Shown: positions 25,701-34,091 of the stretch, one piece after another
Position numbering within the stretch: the stretch's first letter is position 1
Layout: the number at the start of each line of letters is the position of its first letter
The notes under the pieces: generated by a model
What the model was told of the DNA's origin: nothing
What the model saw: the letters and a program-made list of their open reading frames with translations, nothing else
Database searches by the model: none
Assembly (NCBI RefSeq): GCF_007828955.1
Contig: NZ_VIVR01000001.1
Span: 1,922,001-1,986,000 of the forward strand
DNA length: 64,000 bases
DNA from: Kitasatospora atroaurantiaca
GTDB lineage: Bacteria; Actinomycetota; Actinomycetes; Streptomycetales; Streptomycetaceae
Direction: 5' to 3'
Program-made: the position numbers and the translations under genes

Positions 25701-28589
25701 TCACCGGATCTGACGCCGGACGAGCTCGTGGAACAGCCCGCCGGTGTCGGCGAGGAGCTCGGCGGGCGGGCCCTGCTGGACGACGCGGCCGTCCGCCATG
25801 ACGATCACCCGGTCCGCGTCCATGACGGTGGACAGCCGGTGGGCGATCACGATGCGGGTGGAGCGCAGCTTGCGGGTGCTCTCGATCACGATGCGCTGGG
25901 TCTCGTTGTCCAGGGCACTGGTGGCCTCGTCGAAGAACAGGATGCGCGGGTGGCGGATCAGGGCCTGGGCGATCATCAGACGCTGCCGCTGTCCGCCGGA
26001 GACGGTGCCGCCGCCGTCGGAGAGGACGGTGTGCATGCCCATCGGCATCCGCTTGATGTCCTCGGCCAGGCCGGCCATCTCGGCGGCCTCCCACGCCTCT
26101 TCCGGCGAGAACATCTCGGCGCCGCAGATGCAGTCCAGGATCGAGCCGGTGAACGGCTGCGCGTTCTGCAGGACGACTCCGCACTGACGGCGGACGGCCG
26201 CCTGGTCGAGGGCCGCCAGATCCTGGCCGTCGTAGAACACACCGCCCGAGGCCGGCCGGTCGAAGCCGATGAGCAGACGGAGCAGGGTCGACTTGCCGCA
26301 GCCGCTGGCTCCGACGATCGCCACGAACTCGCCCGACAGCGCGCGGAACGAGACCTTGTCGAGCACCAGCGGCCCGTCCTCGGCGTACCGGAAGGAGAGG
26401 TCCTTGACCTCGATCTCACCGGAGAGGGTCCCGGGCGCCGTGCTGCCCCCGCGAACCTCGGGGACCTCGTCGAGCACCGGCTTGATCTGCTCGTAGAGAG
26501 GGAGGACGGAGGCAGCGGAGAGCAGCGCACCGGTGAGCTGGGTGACCGAGGTCAGCACCATCGTCACGGCGGTGTTGAAGGTGAGGAAGCTGCTCGCCGA
26601 CAAGGTCCCGCGGGCCGGGCCGGCCAGCAGCATGAACATGATGAGCGTGCAGGACGGCAGATAGACCGCATTGAGGACGGTGATCAGGTTCTTGATCCGG
26701 CCCACCCTCCGGTGCATCTCCCGACTGCGGGCGAACTCACGTGCCCAGGCCGCGTAGGCGAAGCTCTCGGCGGCGGCGACGCGCAGCTTGGGCAGTCCGC
26801 GCAGCGTCTGGAAGGCCTGGTTGTTGAGCTTGTTGCCGAGCACGATCAACCGGCGCTGCCAGCGCAACTGCCAGAGACCCAGCACGAGGAACACCGCGCC
26901 GATGACGACCAGCATGGCGAGGGCCGTCATGGCCAGCGGCACGCTGAACCACAGCAGCAGCACGAGGTTCACCAGGCCGACCGTGCCGGCCTGTACGGCC
27001 ACCGAGCTGATGCCGGACAGCACGCGGCGGATGGCACTGATGCCCATCGCCGCGGTGGCCAGCTCTCCGGTGGAGCGCTCGGCGAAGAACTTCGTCGGCA
27101 GCCGCAGCAGCCGGTCCCAGACGGCCGGCTGCAGGGTGGCTTCGATGCGACCCTCCATGCGCAGGATGGAGACGTTCTCCAGCAGCATGAAGGCGGCGGA
27201 CACGACGGTGGTGGCCACGATCGCCAGCGAGGTCTGGACGATGAGACTGTTCTCGGCGTTCGGCACGTAGACCCCGAGGACCTGGCCGGTCGCGATCGGC
27301 ACCATCGCCCCGAGGACGACCGCGACCAGGCCGCCCAGGATCAGGCTGCGCAGGTCCGTCCGGGTGCCACGCAGGCTGAAGCGGAGCAACCGCCATACGG
27401 GAAGCGGCTGTTCGGGCAGCGGGCGGTAGAACATGACGGCGCGGGGCTCGAAGTCCTCGGCGTTCTCCGCACTGATTCTCGACCGTCCACCGGTGGTGGG
27501 GCTCACCGCCTCGTACCCGCCGCGGCGCCACAGCAGCGCGACCGGGGCTCCGGTCCTGGCACGGTGGCCGACCAGCGGGCCGGCGTTCTCCCGCCACCAG
27601 CGCCCTGTGAGCTTGACCTCGCGGGTACGGAACCGCGAGCTCAGCGCGACGCGCTCGACCGCACTCAACCGGTCGTTCGCCGTGCCGCTCTCGGTGGGCG
27701 CCGTGACCGTGATCCCGGCCGCGGCCGCCACCAGGCGGCAGGCGGCGAGGGTCGCGTCGTCGTCCCCCGTGGCCCGGCCGGCCCTGGCTCTCCCCGACCT
27801 GCTGATGGAGGCCAGCAGCGCCTGGTCCGCCTGGGCGCGGACGGCCTCACCGGCCTTGATGCCGGCTGCCGTCCGGTCCTCGTGAGCACGCTCGAGCTGT
27901 TCGATCCAGCGGTCGAGCGCGAACAGCAGCCGGGTCTGCTGGTTGACCATGCGCTGCCACAGCGCGCCGTCGATGAGCAGCTCGCTCGCCCACTCCGGGC
28001 TGAACGCGGCGCCGTACTGCAGGCTGCCGGGGGCCACCGACATCCACGGGATGTCGTCGTCGGCCGCTTCCCGGCCCTGCCCCAGCGGGCCGCCGTCCAC
28101 GGGCGTTTCGAAGAGGACGCGCAGGCCGCGTCCGACGCCGCGGGCGAAGGCGTCCTCCAGCGGGCTGAGCACCTCCTGCTGGTGGAAGCCGGCCTGGTGG
28201 TGGTAGCCGGCCTGGTAGCTCTCCTGGTAGTAGCCGGCCTGGTTGTCGTACGAGTACTCGGGCTTGAAGAGCTCGCGGAGCTGGATCCGGCGCAGCACGC
28301 ACCCCTGCAGGGGCCTGCCGACCAGCGTGTGCTGCGAGCCGTCGACGGGACCGAGCAGCACGGTCCCCGTCTCGAGCCGGCCGAGGAAGTGCCAACGCCC
28401 TTGGCTGACGGCGTCGACCGCGAACAGGTCCATCGCGCCGTCCACGACCAGCCACAGCACGTGGGGCCCTTCCAGCGGCAGGCTGCGCGTGCTCGCGCAG
28501 TCGACCGGCATGCCCAGGCCGCCCATGGCACCGACCACCAGGTCGCCGGGCCAGGCGCCGGTGGCCGCCTGAGGGTGAACGGATGTCAC
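25701..28589 (-). CDS. NHLP bacteriocin export ABC transporter, permease/ATPase subunit
   Basis: 962 residues. The first 400 or so have no transport fold and correspond to the extra N-terminal region of the NHLM ATP-binding subunit, including a cyclic-nucleotide-like segment. Near residues 113-138 is a QAGY-type repeat (NQAGYYQES, YQAGYHH, QAGFHQQ). Then come about six helices and an ATPase with GASGCGKST (about 763), SGGQRQRL, FFDEATSALD and IVIAHRLSTV. The length and layout match the non-peptidase ABC protein that pairs with the C39-containing one in NHLP clusters. The start is a GTG one base after the preceding stop. Confidence 0.9.
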   Translation of the reverse strand: MTSVHPQAATGAWPGDLVVGAMGGLGMPVDCASTRSLPLEGPHVLWLVVDGAMDLFAVDAVSQGRWHFLGRLETGTVLLGPVDGSQHTLVGRPLQGCVLRRIQLRELFKPEYSYDNQAGYYQESYQAGYHHQAGFHQQEVLSPLEDAFARGVGRGLRVLFETPVDGGPLGQGREAADDDIPWMSVAPGSLQYGAAFSPEWASELLIDGALWQRMVNQQTRLLFALDRWIEQLERAHEDRTAAGIKAGEAVRAQADQALLASISRSGRARAGRATGDDDATLAACRLVAAAAGITVTAPTESGTANDRLSAVERVALSSRFRTREVKLTGRWWRENAGPLVGHRARTGAPVALLWRRGGYEAVSPTTGGRSRISAENAEDFEPRAVMFYRPLPEQPLPVWRLLRFSLRGTRTDLRSLILGGLVAVVLGAMVPIATGQVLGVYVPNAENSLIVQTSLAIVATTVVSAAFMLLENVSILRMEGRIEATLQPAVWDRLLRLPTKFFAERSTGELATAAMGISAIRRVLSGISSVAVQAGTVGLVNLVLLLWFSVPLAMTALAMLVVIGAVFLVLGLWQLRWQRRLIVLGNKLNNQAFQTLRGLPKLRVAAAESFAYAAWAREFARSREMHRRVGRIKNLITVLNAVYLPSCTLIMFMLLAGPARGTLSASSFLTFNTAVTMVLTSVTQLTGALLSAASVLPLYEQIKPVLDEVPEVRGGSTAPGTLSGEIEVKDLSFRYAEDGPLVLDKVSFRALSGEFVAIVGASGCGKSTLLRLLIGFDRPASGGVFYDGQDLAALDQAAVRRQCGVVLQNAQPFTGSILDCICGAEMFSPEEAWEAAEMAGLAEDIKRMPMGMHTVLSDGGGTVSGGQRQRLMIAQALIRHPRILFFDEATSALDNETQRIVIESTRKLRSTRIVIAHRLSTVMDADRVIVMADGRVVQQGPPAELLADTGGLFHELVRRQIR

Positions 28590-28590
28590 G

Positions 28591-30876
28591 TCAGTGCTCC
28601 CTGACCAGCTCGGCGTACGGCCCCCCGGCGGCGACCAGGTCCTCGTGCCGCCCGCGCTCCACGACCGTTCCGTGGTCCAGAACGACGATCTCGTCGCTGT
28701 CGCGGACCGTGCTCAGCCGGTGCGCGATCACCACACACGCACAGCCACGGCGCCGCAGGTTGTCGATGATCACCTGCTCGGTCTCCGCGTCCAGCGCACT
28801 GGTCACCTCGTCGAGGACCAGGACGCTCGGCCCGCGGACCAGCGCCCGGGCGATCTCCAGCCGCTGGCGCTGACCACCGGAGAAGTTCCGGCCGTCCTGC
28901 TCCACCCGGCTGTGAATACCGCCGGGACGCCTGGCGACCACGTCGTGGACGGCGGCGTCCTTGAGGGCGGCGACGACGGCCTCGTCCGGTATCGACGGAT
29001 CCCACAGGGCCACGTTGTCGCGGACCGTGCCCTCGAAGAGGAAGACGTCCTGGTCGACGAACGAGACCGAGGCGGACAGCGAGCTGCGGGAGATCTCGTC
29101 GAGCCGCTGCCCGTCGATGCGGATCTCTCCCTCCCACGGCGTGTAGAGACCCGAGATCAGCCGGGACACGGTGGACTTGCCGCTGCCGGATCCGCCCACG
29201 AGCGCGACCTGCCGGCCCGGTCCGACCGAGAGCGAGAAGTCGGTGAGCAGTGGTCGGTCGAGCGGGCTGTAGCCGAAGGTGACGCCGTCCAGCGTCACAT
29301 GCCCCCTGAGTCGGCGCGTGCTCGCGGCCGGCTCGCGCCGCGAGTAGCGCTGGTCCACCGGGAAGCTCTCGACGTCCTTGAGCCGGGCCACGTCGGCCGC
29401 GAAGTCCTGAATCCGGCCGGCCACACCGTTCAGCCGGGTGACCGGAGCGCTGAAGCTGGTCACCAGTGCCTGGAAGGCCACGAGCAGGCCGATCGAGATA
29501 TGGCCCTCCACCGCCCGCAGTCCGCCGATCAGGAGGATCAGCGCGCTGTTGAGCACCGCGAGCGTGGGCGCGACGACGGCCAGCACCGCGCTCGGCACAC
29601 CAAGTCGCTGCTGTCCGTCCAGGGTGACGGCGTGCTGGCCGGCCCAGCGGCGGAAGTACCCGTTCTCGCCTCCGGTGGCCTTCATCGTCTCGATCAGCTG
29701 GAGCCCGGTGTAGGAGGTGTTGGTGAGCCGGGCGCTGTCCGCGCGAAGTTTCTGGACACCGGTGCCGCGGATACGGACCACCACCCGCAGCGCCACCACG
29801 TTGAGCAGCGCGATCAGTACCCCGATCACGGTCAACTGCGGGTCGTAGGTCCACAGCAGGCCGGCGTACAGGATCACGACCACCGCGTCCACGGCGGCCG
29901 CGGCGAGGTCCCTGGCCAGGGTCTCGGCCACCGTCTCGTTGGACTGCAGGCGCTGGACGAGGTCGGCCGGGCTGCGCTGGGTGAAGAACGCGACCGGCAG
30001 CCTGAGCAGATGCCGCAGGAACCGGGCACTGCTCAGCGTGGACGCGATGATGCGCCCGCGCAGCAGATTCGCCTGCTGCAGCCCGGTCAGCACGCCGGTC
30101 AGCACCACCGTGGCGGCCATCGCGGCGAAGAGCACCGGCAGCAGCGACGTCTGACTGCCGAAGAGGAAGGAGTCGATGTAGGTACGGTTCACGGCCGGTA
30201 CCGCCACGCCGACGAGGACGAGGAGGAAGCTGGCGATCAGAGCCGCCAGCATCGTCCCCGTCGTGCCGCGCAGCCGCGCCGGCAGGGCGCTCATCGTCCC
30301 CGGCTTCCGGCCGCCTCGGCGGAACCCGTCGCCGGGCTCGAAGGTCAGCACCACGCCCGTGAAACTGGAGTCGAAGTCCTCGGGCGACACGAATCGGCGG
30401 CCCCGGGCCGGATCGTTGACGTACGCGCCCCGACGGCCGAAGCGCCGCCCCATCCCGTCGAAGACGACGTAGTGGTTGAACTCCCAGAACAGGATGGCCG
30501 GCGCCCGCACCTCGGCCAGGGCTGCCGACTCCATCTGCATGCCCTTGGCCGTGAGGCCGTACCCGCGCGCCGCCTTGAGCAGGTTGCTGGCCCTGGAGCC
30601 GTCGCGTGACACGCCGCAGGCGATCCGCAGCTCTTCGAGCGGTACGTGCCGGCCGTAGTGGCCGAGCACCATGGCCAGTGCGGCGGCACCGCACTCCACG
30701 GCTTCCATCTGGAGCACGGTGGGGCTGCGGACGGTCTTCTGCTTCTTTCCCTTCCTCGCCGGCTCGGGCCTCCTCGCCCGGCTCGCGCGGCGCCGTCCGG
30801 CGTCCGGCGGGCTCGGGCGGTGCCGCCGACGCCCGGGTATCTGCCCTGTGGCCGCGGGATCGTGTTGCGCGGTCAC
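28591..30876 (-). CDS. NHLP bacteriocin export ABC transporter with C39 peptidase domain
   Basis: 761 residues from a GTG that overlaps the adaptor gene stop (GTGA). After a basic low-complexity start, a C39 double-glycine peptidase follows with Cys62 (in VECGAAAL), His135 (NHYVVFDG) and Asp155 (VNDPARG). Then six helices and an ATPase with [21 protein letters not shown] and VLVLDEVTSALD. All catalytic residues are present, so it should cut the double-glycine leader of the nearby precursor while exporting it. Confidence 0.93.
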   Translation of the reverse strand: MTAQHDPAATGQIPGRRRHRPSPPDAGRRRASRARRPEPARKGKKQKTVRSPTVLQMEAVECGAAALAMVLGHYGRHVPLEELRIACGVSRDGSRASNLLKAARGYGLTAKGMQMESAALAEVRAPAILFWEFNHYVVFDGMGRRFGRRGAYVNDPARGRRFVSPEDFDSSFTGVVLTFEPGDGFRRGGRKPGTMSALPARLRGTTGTMLAALIASFLLVLVGVAVPAVNRTYIDSFLFGSQTSLLPVLFAAMAATVVLTGVLTGLQQANLLRGRIIASTLSSARFLRHLLRLPVAFFTQRSPADLVQRLQSNETVAETLARDLAAAAVDAVVVILYAGLLWTYDPQLTVIGVLIALLNVVALRVVVRIRGTGVQKLRADSARLTNTSYTGLQLIETMKATGGENGYFRRWAGQHAVTLDGQQRLGVPSAVLAVVAPTLAVLNSALILLIGGLRAVEGHISIGLLVAFQALVTSFSAPVTRLNGVAGRIQDFAADVARLKDVESFPVDQRYSRREPAASTRRLRGHVTLDGVTFGYSPLDRPLLTDFSLSVGPGRQVALVGGSGSGKSTVSRLISGLYTPWEGEIRIDGQRLDEISRSSLSASVSFVDQDVFLFEGTVRDNVALWDPSIPDEAVVAALKDAAVHDVVARRPGGIHSRVEQDGRNFSGGQRQRLEIARALVRGPSVLVLDEVTSALDAETEQVIIDNLRRRGCACVVIAHRLSTVRDSDEIVVLDHGTVVERGRHEDLVAAGGPYAELVREH

Positions 30877-31685
30877 GGAAGGACCCAATCGATCGGATGC
30901 TGCGCGGCCAGGTGGATGGCGCCGCTGACCAAGGTCGTGGAACCGATCGCGTACGGCGGCCCGCTCGCCGACGACCACGCGTACCCGGACTTCGTACCGG
31001 CCGACTTGTCCAACTGGACCACGACCGCGACCGGTTGGCCCTGCGCGGAGAACTGCTCGCCCAGCTGGCTGTCCCCGAGGAAGCCGGCGATCTGCTGCCG
31101 CGTCTCGGGTACCCGCCCGACCGCCAGGACGTGGCCCCGCAGCACACCGAACTGCTGTGCCGGGACCGACTGGACCGTCAGATCCACCGGCGAACCCACC
31201 GGGATCGTCGAGCCGTTGCCGCCCGGCGCGTACAGCACCGCCACCAGCGGGTCATCGGGCCGGTCGATTCGCTCCACGGTCGCCAGATCCGCGCCGGTGG
31301 CGACCACGGCACCGATCTTCGCGAGCAGAGCGGTCACCCGGCCCGCCGCCACCGTGCGTACGGTCTCGGTCCTCTGCTCCGTACGGACGGTCAACAGCGG
31401 TGCACCGCCCGGCAGTAGCTCACCCTCCTTGGAGAGGACCGCGGTGACCTGGCCCGCGACCGGGCTCTGCAGGACGTAACTGCCCTCCGCGTGGGTCAGG
31501 ATCCCGGGTGCGCTCAGCTCGGACGCCACCGAGCCGGTCACGGCCCAGAAGCACGCGGCGGCCATGACGACGGCCGTCACAGCCAGCACGAGCCGGCCCT
31601 GCGGCCGGGCGAACCGCACCGGCACGTCGAGCTCTTCAGGCGATTGCAGCTTGGAAAGCGCCTTCTGCCGGAACTGCAACTGCAC
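30873..31685 (-). CDS. NHLP bacteriocin secretion adaptor, HlyD-like
   Basis: 270 residues from a GTG with AAGGAA upstream. One membrane anchor (RLVLAVTAVVMAAACFWAV) near residue 32 precedes a short biotinyl-lipoyl-like region (YVLQSPVAGQVTAVL, GAPLLTV). This is the compact HlyD-type protein of NHLM clusters, which links the ABC pair across the envelope. Its stop overlaps the peptidase-ABC start. Confidence 0.9.
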   Translation of the reverse strand: MQLQFRQKALSKLQSPEELDVPVRFARPQGRLVLAVTAVVMAAACFWAVTGSVASELSAPGILTHAEGSYVLQSPVAGQVTAVLSKEGELLPGGAPLLTVRTEQRTETVRTVAAGRVTALLAKIGAVVATGADLATVERIDRPDDPLVAVLYAPGGNGSTIPVGSPVDLTVQSVPAQQFGVLRGHVLAVGRVPETRQQIAGFLGDSQLGEQFSAQGQPVAVVVQLDKSAGTKSGYAWSSASGPPYAIGSTTLVSGAIHLAAQHPIDWVLP

Positions 31686-31796
31686 GGAACTATTCCTTCA
31701 ACTGCATTCGTCATCGGTCGGGCACAGCGGTGCATGACCGTAACACAAGCGCCGAGGCGCGAAGACACCCGCCCACCGGCAGCCTCGGACTGACGA

Positions 31797-31845
31797 CATG
31801 CCAGGGAATGGTATGCCACGGCATTCCACGGCATTTCCTGGCATG
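31797..31845. promoter_or_regulatory. Cluster of ATGCC/GGCAT half-sites in an imperfect palindrome
   Basis: Outer arms 31797-31809 and 31833-31845 match in 12 of 13 positions; between them are further ATGCC and GGCAT copies. The array sits upstream of the export genes and may bind a multimeric regulator. Confidence 0.4.
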
Positions 31846-31855
31846 CCTTCATGGA

Positions 31856-31879
31856 CCCCGGAACGGAGGAGTTCCGGGG
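31856..31879 (-). terminator. Hairpin between the precursor and export genes
   Basis: Perfect 9-bp arms (31856-31864 and 31871-31879) with a 6-base loop, about 90 bp after the precursor stop. It probably limits read-through so the precursor outnumbers its exporter. Confidence 0.6.
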
Positions 31880-31970
31880 CCCATGGCCCAACCCACTTGG
31901 GATTATTTTTATATGTACCGGTAGGTTGAGAACTGCTCGCGGCTATGACACCTCGTAGCAAATGTCTTCG

Positions 31971-32207
31971 TCAGAGACCGAGACCGACGGTCTGCACCGA
32001 AGCAAGGCCGGTGACCTGGCCGACGAGGCCGGTGACCTGGCCGACAGGCAGAATGGACTCGACAGTCCCGACGACGTCGCCGACACCGGCGCCGGCGCCC
32101 ACGCCGAGGGCCGAGACGCGGGCCGAGGCGATACCGCCGGAAATGTTGTCCAGGTCGCTGTCGGAGATCTCGCGGGTCTCGACCTGAGACGTGAAGTCCT
32201 TACGCAT
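31971..32207 (-). CDS. Double-glycine leader bacteriocin precursor, cysteine-free
   Basis: 78 residues. The leader (1-25) ends ISDSDLDNISGG, a classic C39-type double-glycine site at 24-25. The predicted 53-residue product is rich in Gly, Val, Ala and Leu, with no Cys and few charges, includes a GQVTGLV/GQVTGLA tandem and ends VGLGL. AAGGGA precedes the ATG at 32207; the open frame extends 27 codons upstream without a better start. No lanthipeptide, YcaO or radical SAM enzyme is adjacent, so an unmodified or only lightly modified amphiphilic peptide is likely. It is followed on the same strand by the export genes. Confidence 0.82.
   Translation of the reverse strand: MRKDFTSQVETREISDSDLDNISGGIASARVSALGVGAGAGVGDVVGTVESILPVGQVTGLVGQVTGLASVQTVGLGL
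32005..32046. repeat. 21-bp tandem duplication in the bacteriocin core
   Basis: Units 32005-32025 and 32026-32046 differ at one base and encode the heptads GQVTGLV and GQVTGLA. Confidence 0.85.
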
Positions 32208-32899
32208 GAATTGCGTTTCCCTTCGTTGCTTTGGGTGTTCCTGGGCGGTGTCGACCGACTCGACGGGAAGCCGATCCGGCCGGTTCAACGGTCGCCTGAT
32301 GACCGAAAGCCAGGAACCTGTTTTTTACAACTCCCGTGTGTCGAAAATAAAACCACACCGACAGGTCGTCAGACCACCCGGCCCGCGTGGTGTTTCGGTG
32401 GACGTTTCGGTGCGGCAACGCGCCGAGGCGCAGCGCCCGTCCACCGGATGGTGACGACTTCTTCGCACGGCTCAGCGGTCAATTCCCATGGGCAGATCAT
32501 GCCTTTGACCTGCACGGACAGAGCTGCGCCCGCGGCCCGGCGGGCGGCCCGCGAAGGAAATTCCGTCAGGTGCTGTGCGCCTTCTGCGCATACGTCATGT
32601 ACAGGACTTCCGAAAGCAGCACGCCGGGTGACACGGCCGACCGGCCCGCGTGCCACCCGCCCCGCCGGCCCCGCTGCCTCCACAGCCCTGGCAGCCACGC
32701 CCTCGTCTCCTACCCGCTCGCGCCGACCGACCCGTCGTCCAACCTGGATCGGTGAGCATGGAACTGACGCTTCCTCCGTGTCCCGGCGCGGGCAGGGAGA
32801 TCACCGCCCCCGCCTGCGCGGGCGGCCGGCAGCCGGCACTGAGTCGTTGACCGGACCACGGGAGGACACACCGAGCCGGGGCGCATTCCTCGCCCGGCG
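32208..32899. other. Gene-free upstream region of the precursor
   Basis: Several short open frames exist but none has convincing codon use or similarity. An AT-rich patch at about 32320-32355 is unusual for this genome and probably contains the precursor promoter. The rest looks like degraded coding DNA. Confidence 0.45.
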
Positions 32900-32985
32900 C
32901 GCTGGCGATGCGGACGAAGGCCAGGAAGTGCTCAGCTCTGCGCGCTTGTAGCGCCTGTGGAGGCGGCGGCAGCCATCCCTGGGCC
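32900..32985 (-). mobile_element. Remnant of an IS5-type transposase 3' end
   Basis: On the minus strand 32969-32940 reads RRLHRRYKRA and, after a frame change, 32933-32904 reads EHFLAFVGIA. Together they match the closing helix of IS5-like DDE transposases (RRLxxRYExxAxxFLAF). No intact transposase or terminal repeats were found. Confidence 0.5.
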
Positions 32986-33030
32986 GTCTATGTCTGCTCG
33001 GGGGCCCGCCTTTGACGGTCGGACGGCAAC

Positions 33031-33573
33031 CTAGACCTTCGAGTCCGGCTTCCAGTCCTGGACGAGGAGCCCGAGCAGCACCTCGTCCAGGAACTCGCCC
33101 ATCACCCAGGCCGAGGAGCGCAGCACGCCCTCGCGGACGAAGCCGTTGCGCTCGGCGGAGCGCAGCATCGCGGCGTTGTCCGACAGCGTCTCGATCTGCA
33201 GCCGCTGCAGGCCGCGCACGACGAAACCGTAGTGGCACAGCGCCGCGACCACGTCGGTGCCGTAGCCCTTGCCGCGGGAGGACGGCAGCAGCCCCAGCCC
33301 GATGTGCGCGGACCGGTTGTGGTTGTCGATGCCCCACAGCACCGCGGTGCCGACCAGCGTGCCGCCCTCCAGCTCCACCACGGAGAACGGGACGCGCCCC
33401 TGCTCCTTGTCGTCCACCACGAGCCGCGGATCCTTCGCGCCGGGCGTGATCGGCCGCCACGGCCCGCCTTCGGCCCGCGAGGAGTTGACCACGTCGTCAT
33501 AGAGCTCGGCCCGCAGGATCGGGATGTCGTCCTCGTACCGGGCCCTGAGCCCGACCTTGCTGCCTCTTAGCAT
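33031..33573 (-). CDS. GNAT N-acetyltransferase, RimJ/RimL type
   Basis: 180 residues with the GNAT fold: LRGSKVGLRARYEDDIPILRAEL start, GIDNHNRSAHIGLGLLPSSRGKGYGTDVV, where RGKGYG is the acetyl-CoA pyrophosphate loop, then LQIETLSDNAAMLRSAERNGF as in RimJ/RimL and resistance-type acetyltransferases. The substrate is an amine on a protein or small molecule. It is intact although its flanks are decayed. Confidence 0.88.
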   Translation of the reverse strand: MLRGSKVGLRARYEDDIPILRAELYDDVVNSSRAEGGPWRPITPGAKDPRLVVDDKEQGRVPFSVVELEGGTLVGTAVLWGIDNHNRSAHIGLGLLPSSRGKGYGTDVVAALCHYGFVVRGLQRLQIETLSDNAAMLRSAERNGFVREGVLRSSAWVMGEFLDEVLLGLLVQDWKPDSKV

Positions 33574-34010
33574 GCGAGCTTCCTATCCGGCCGGACTGGC
33601 CGGCGGCAACCCAATATGCGGTCGCCTCAGTTGGGTCTTAGTCCGGAGAAGCTCCCTGAGCCTGCTGACCATAACCGGGACGTTCATCACCGTTCCCCAG
33701 CTCGACCTCCACCACGACCCCATCAACCGGACGGCGGCCACCGCCGATTCCGCGGGAGCACTGAACTCCCACCTGTGGCAGGTTTTCGCCCTGCCCGAGT
33801 CCAAGCAGGCCGTCCACCCCCTGCTCCGGCACCAACTCGGCTCCCTGACCAAGGGCCTGGAGGAAGTGCGCACCGAGGCGGGGCACAAGCTGCCGTGCGC
33901 CCTGACCCGGCACGCGTTTCATCGGCATGTACGAGCGCCGCCTCACCGTCACGGCCCCGATGAGGTCTGGACGCTCCGTCCAGCCCGCCAGGGACTTCTC
34001 AGTTCTGGAC
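33572..34010 (+). pseudogene. Possible frameshifted gene remnant
   Basis: From about 33665 the plus strand shows strong GC3 bias in one frame (TITGTFITVPQLDLHHDP through GSLTKGLEEVRTEAGHKL). At about 33920 the coding-like signal moves to another frame (FIGMYERRLTVTAPMRSG). A lost frame would explain this. No family is recognised and no start is clear, so the call is weak. Confidence 0.3.
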
Positions 34011-34091
34011 GCTCGGTATCGAGAACCCGGTCGAGCACCACAGCCGAATGCCCAGCAAGCCCGACCGCCCGACGGCTGAGCCCAAGCGGCC

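Noticed and set aside
31971..32207. Lanthipeptide or thiazole-type interpretation of the double-glycine precursor
   Set aside because: The core has no Cys and no modification enzyme is nearby, so such classes do not fit.
32369..32755. Short frames on both strands in the region upstream of the precursor
   Set aside because: No consistent codon bias, no ribosome sites and no similarity; treated as degraded DNA.
31962..32951. 329-codon plus-strand frame across the bacteriocin precursor
   Set aside because: Opposite to the precursor, crosses a transposase remnant, and has no recognisable protein family.
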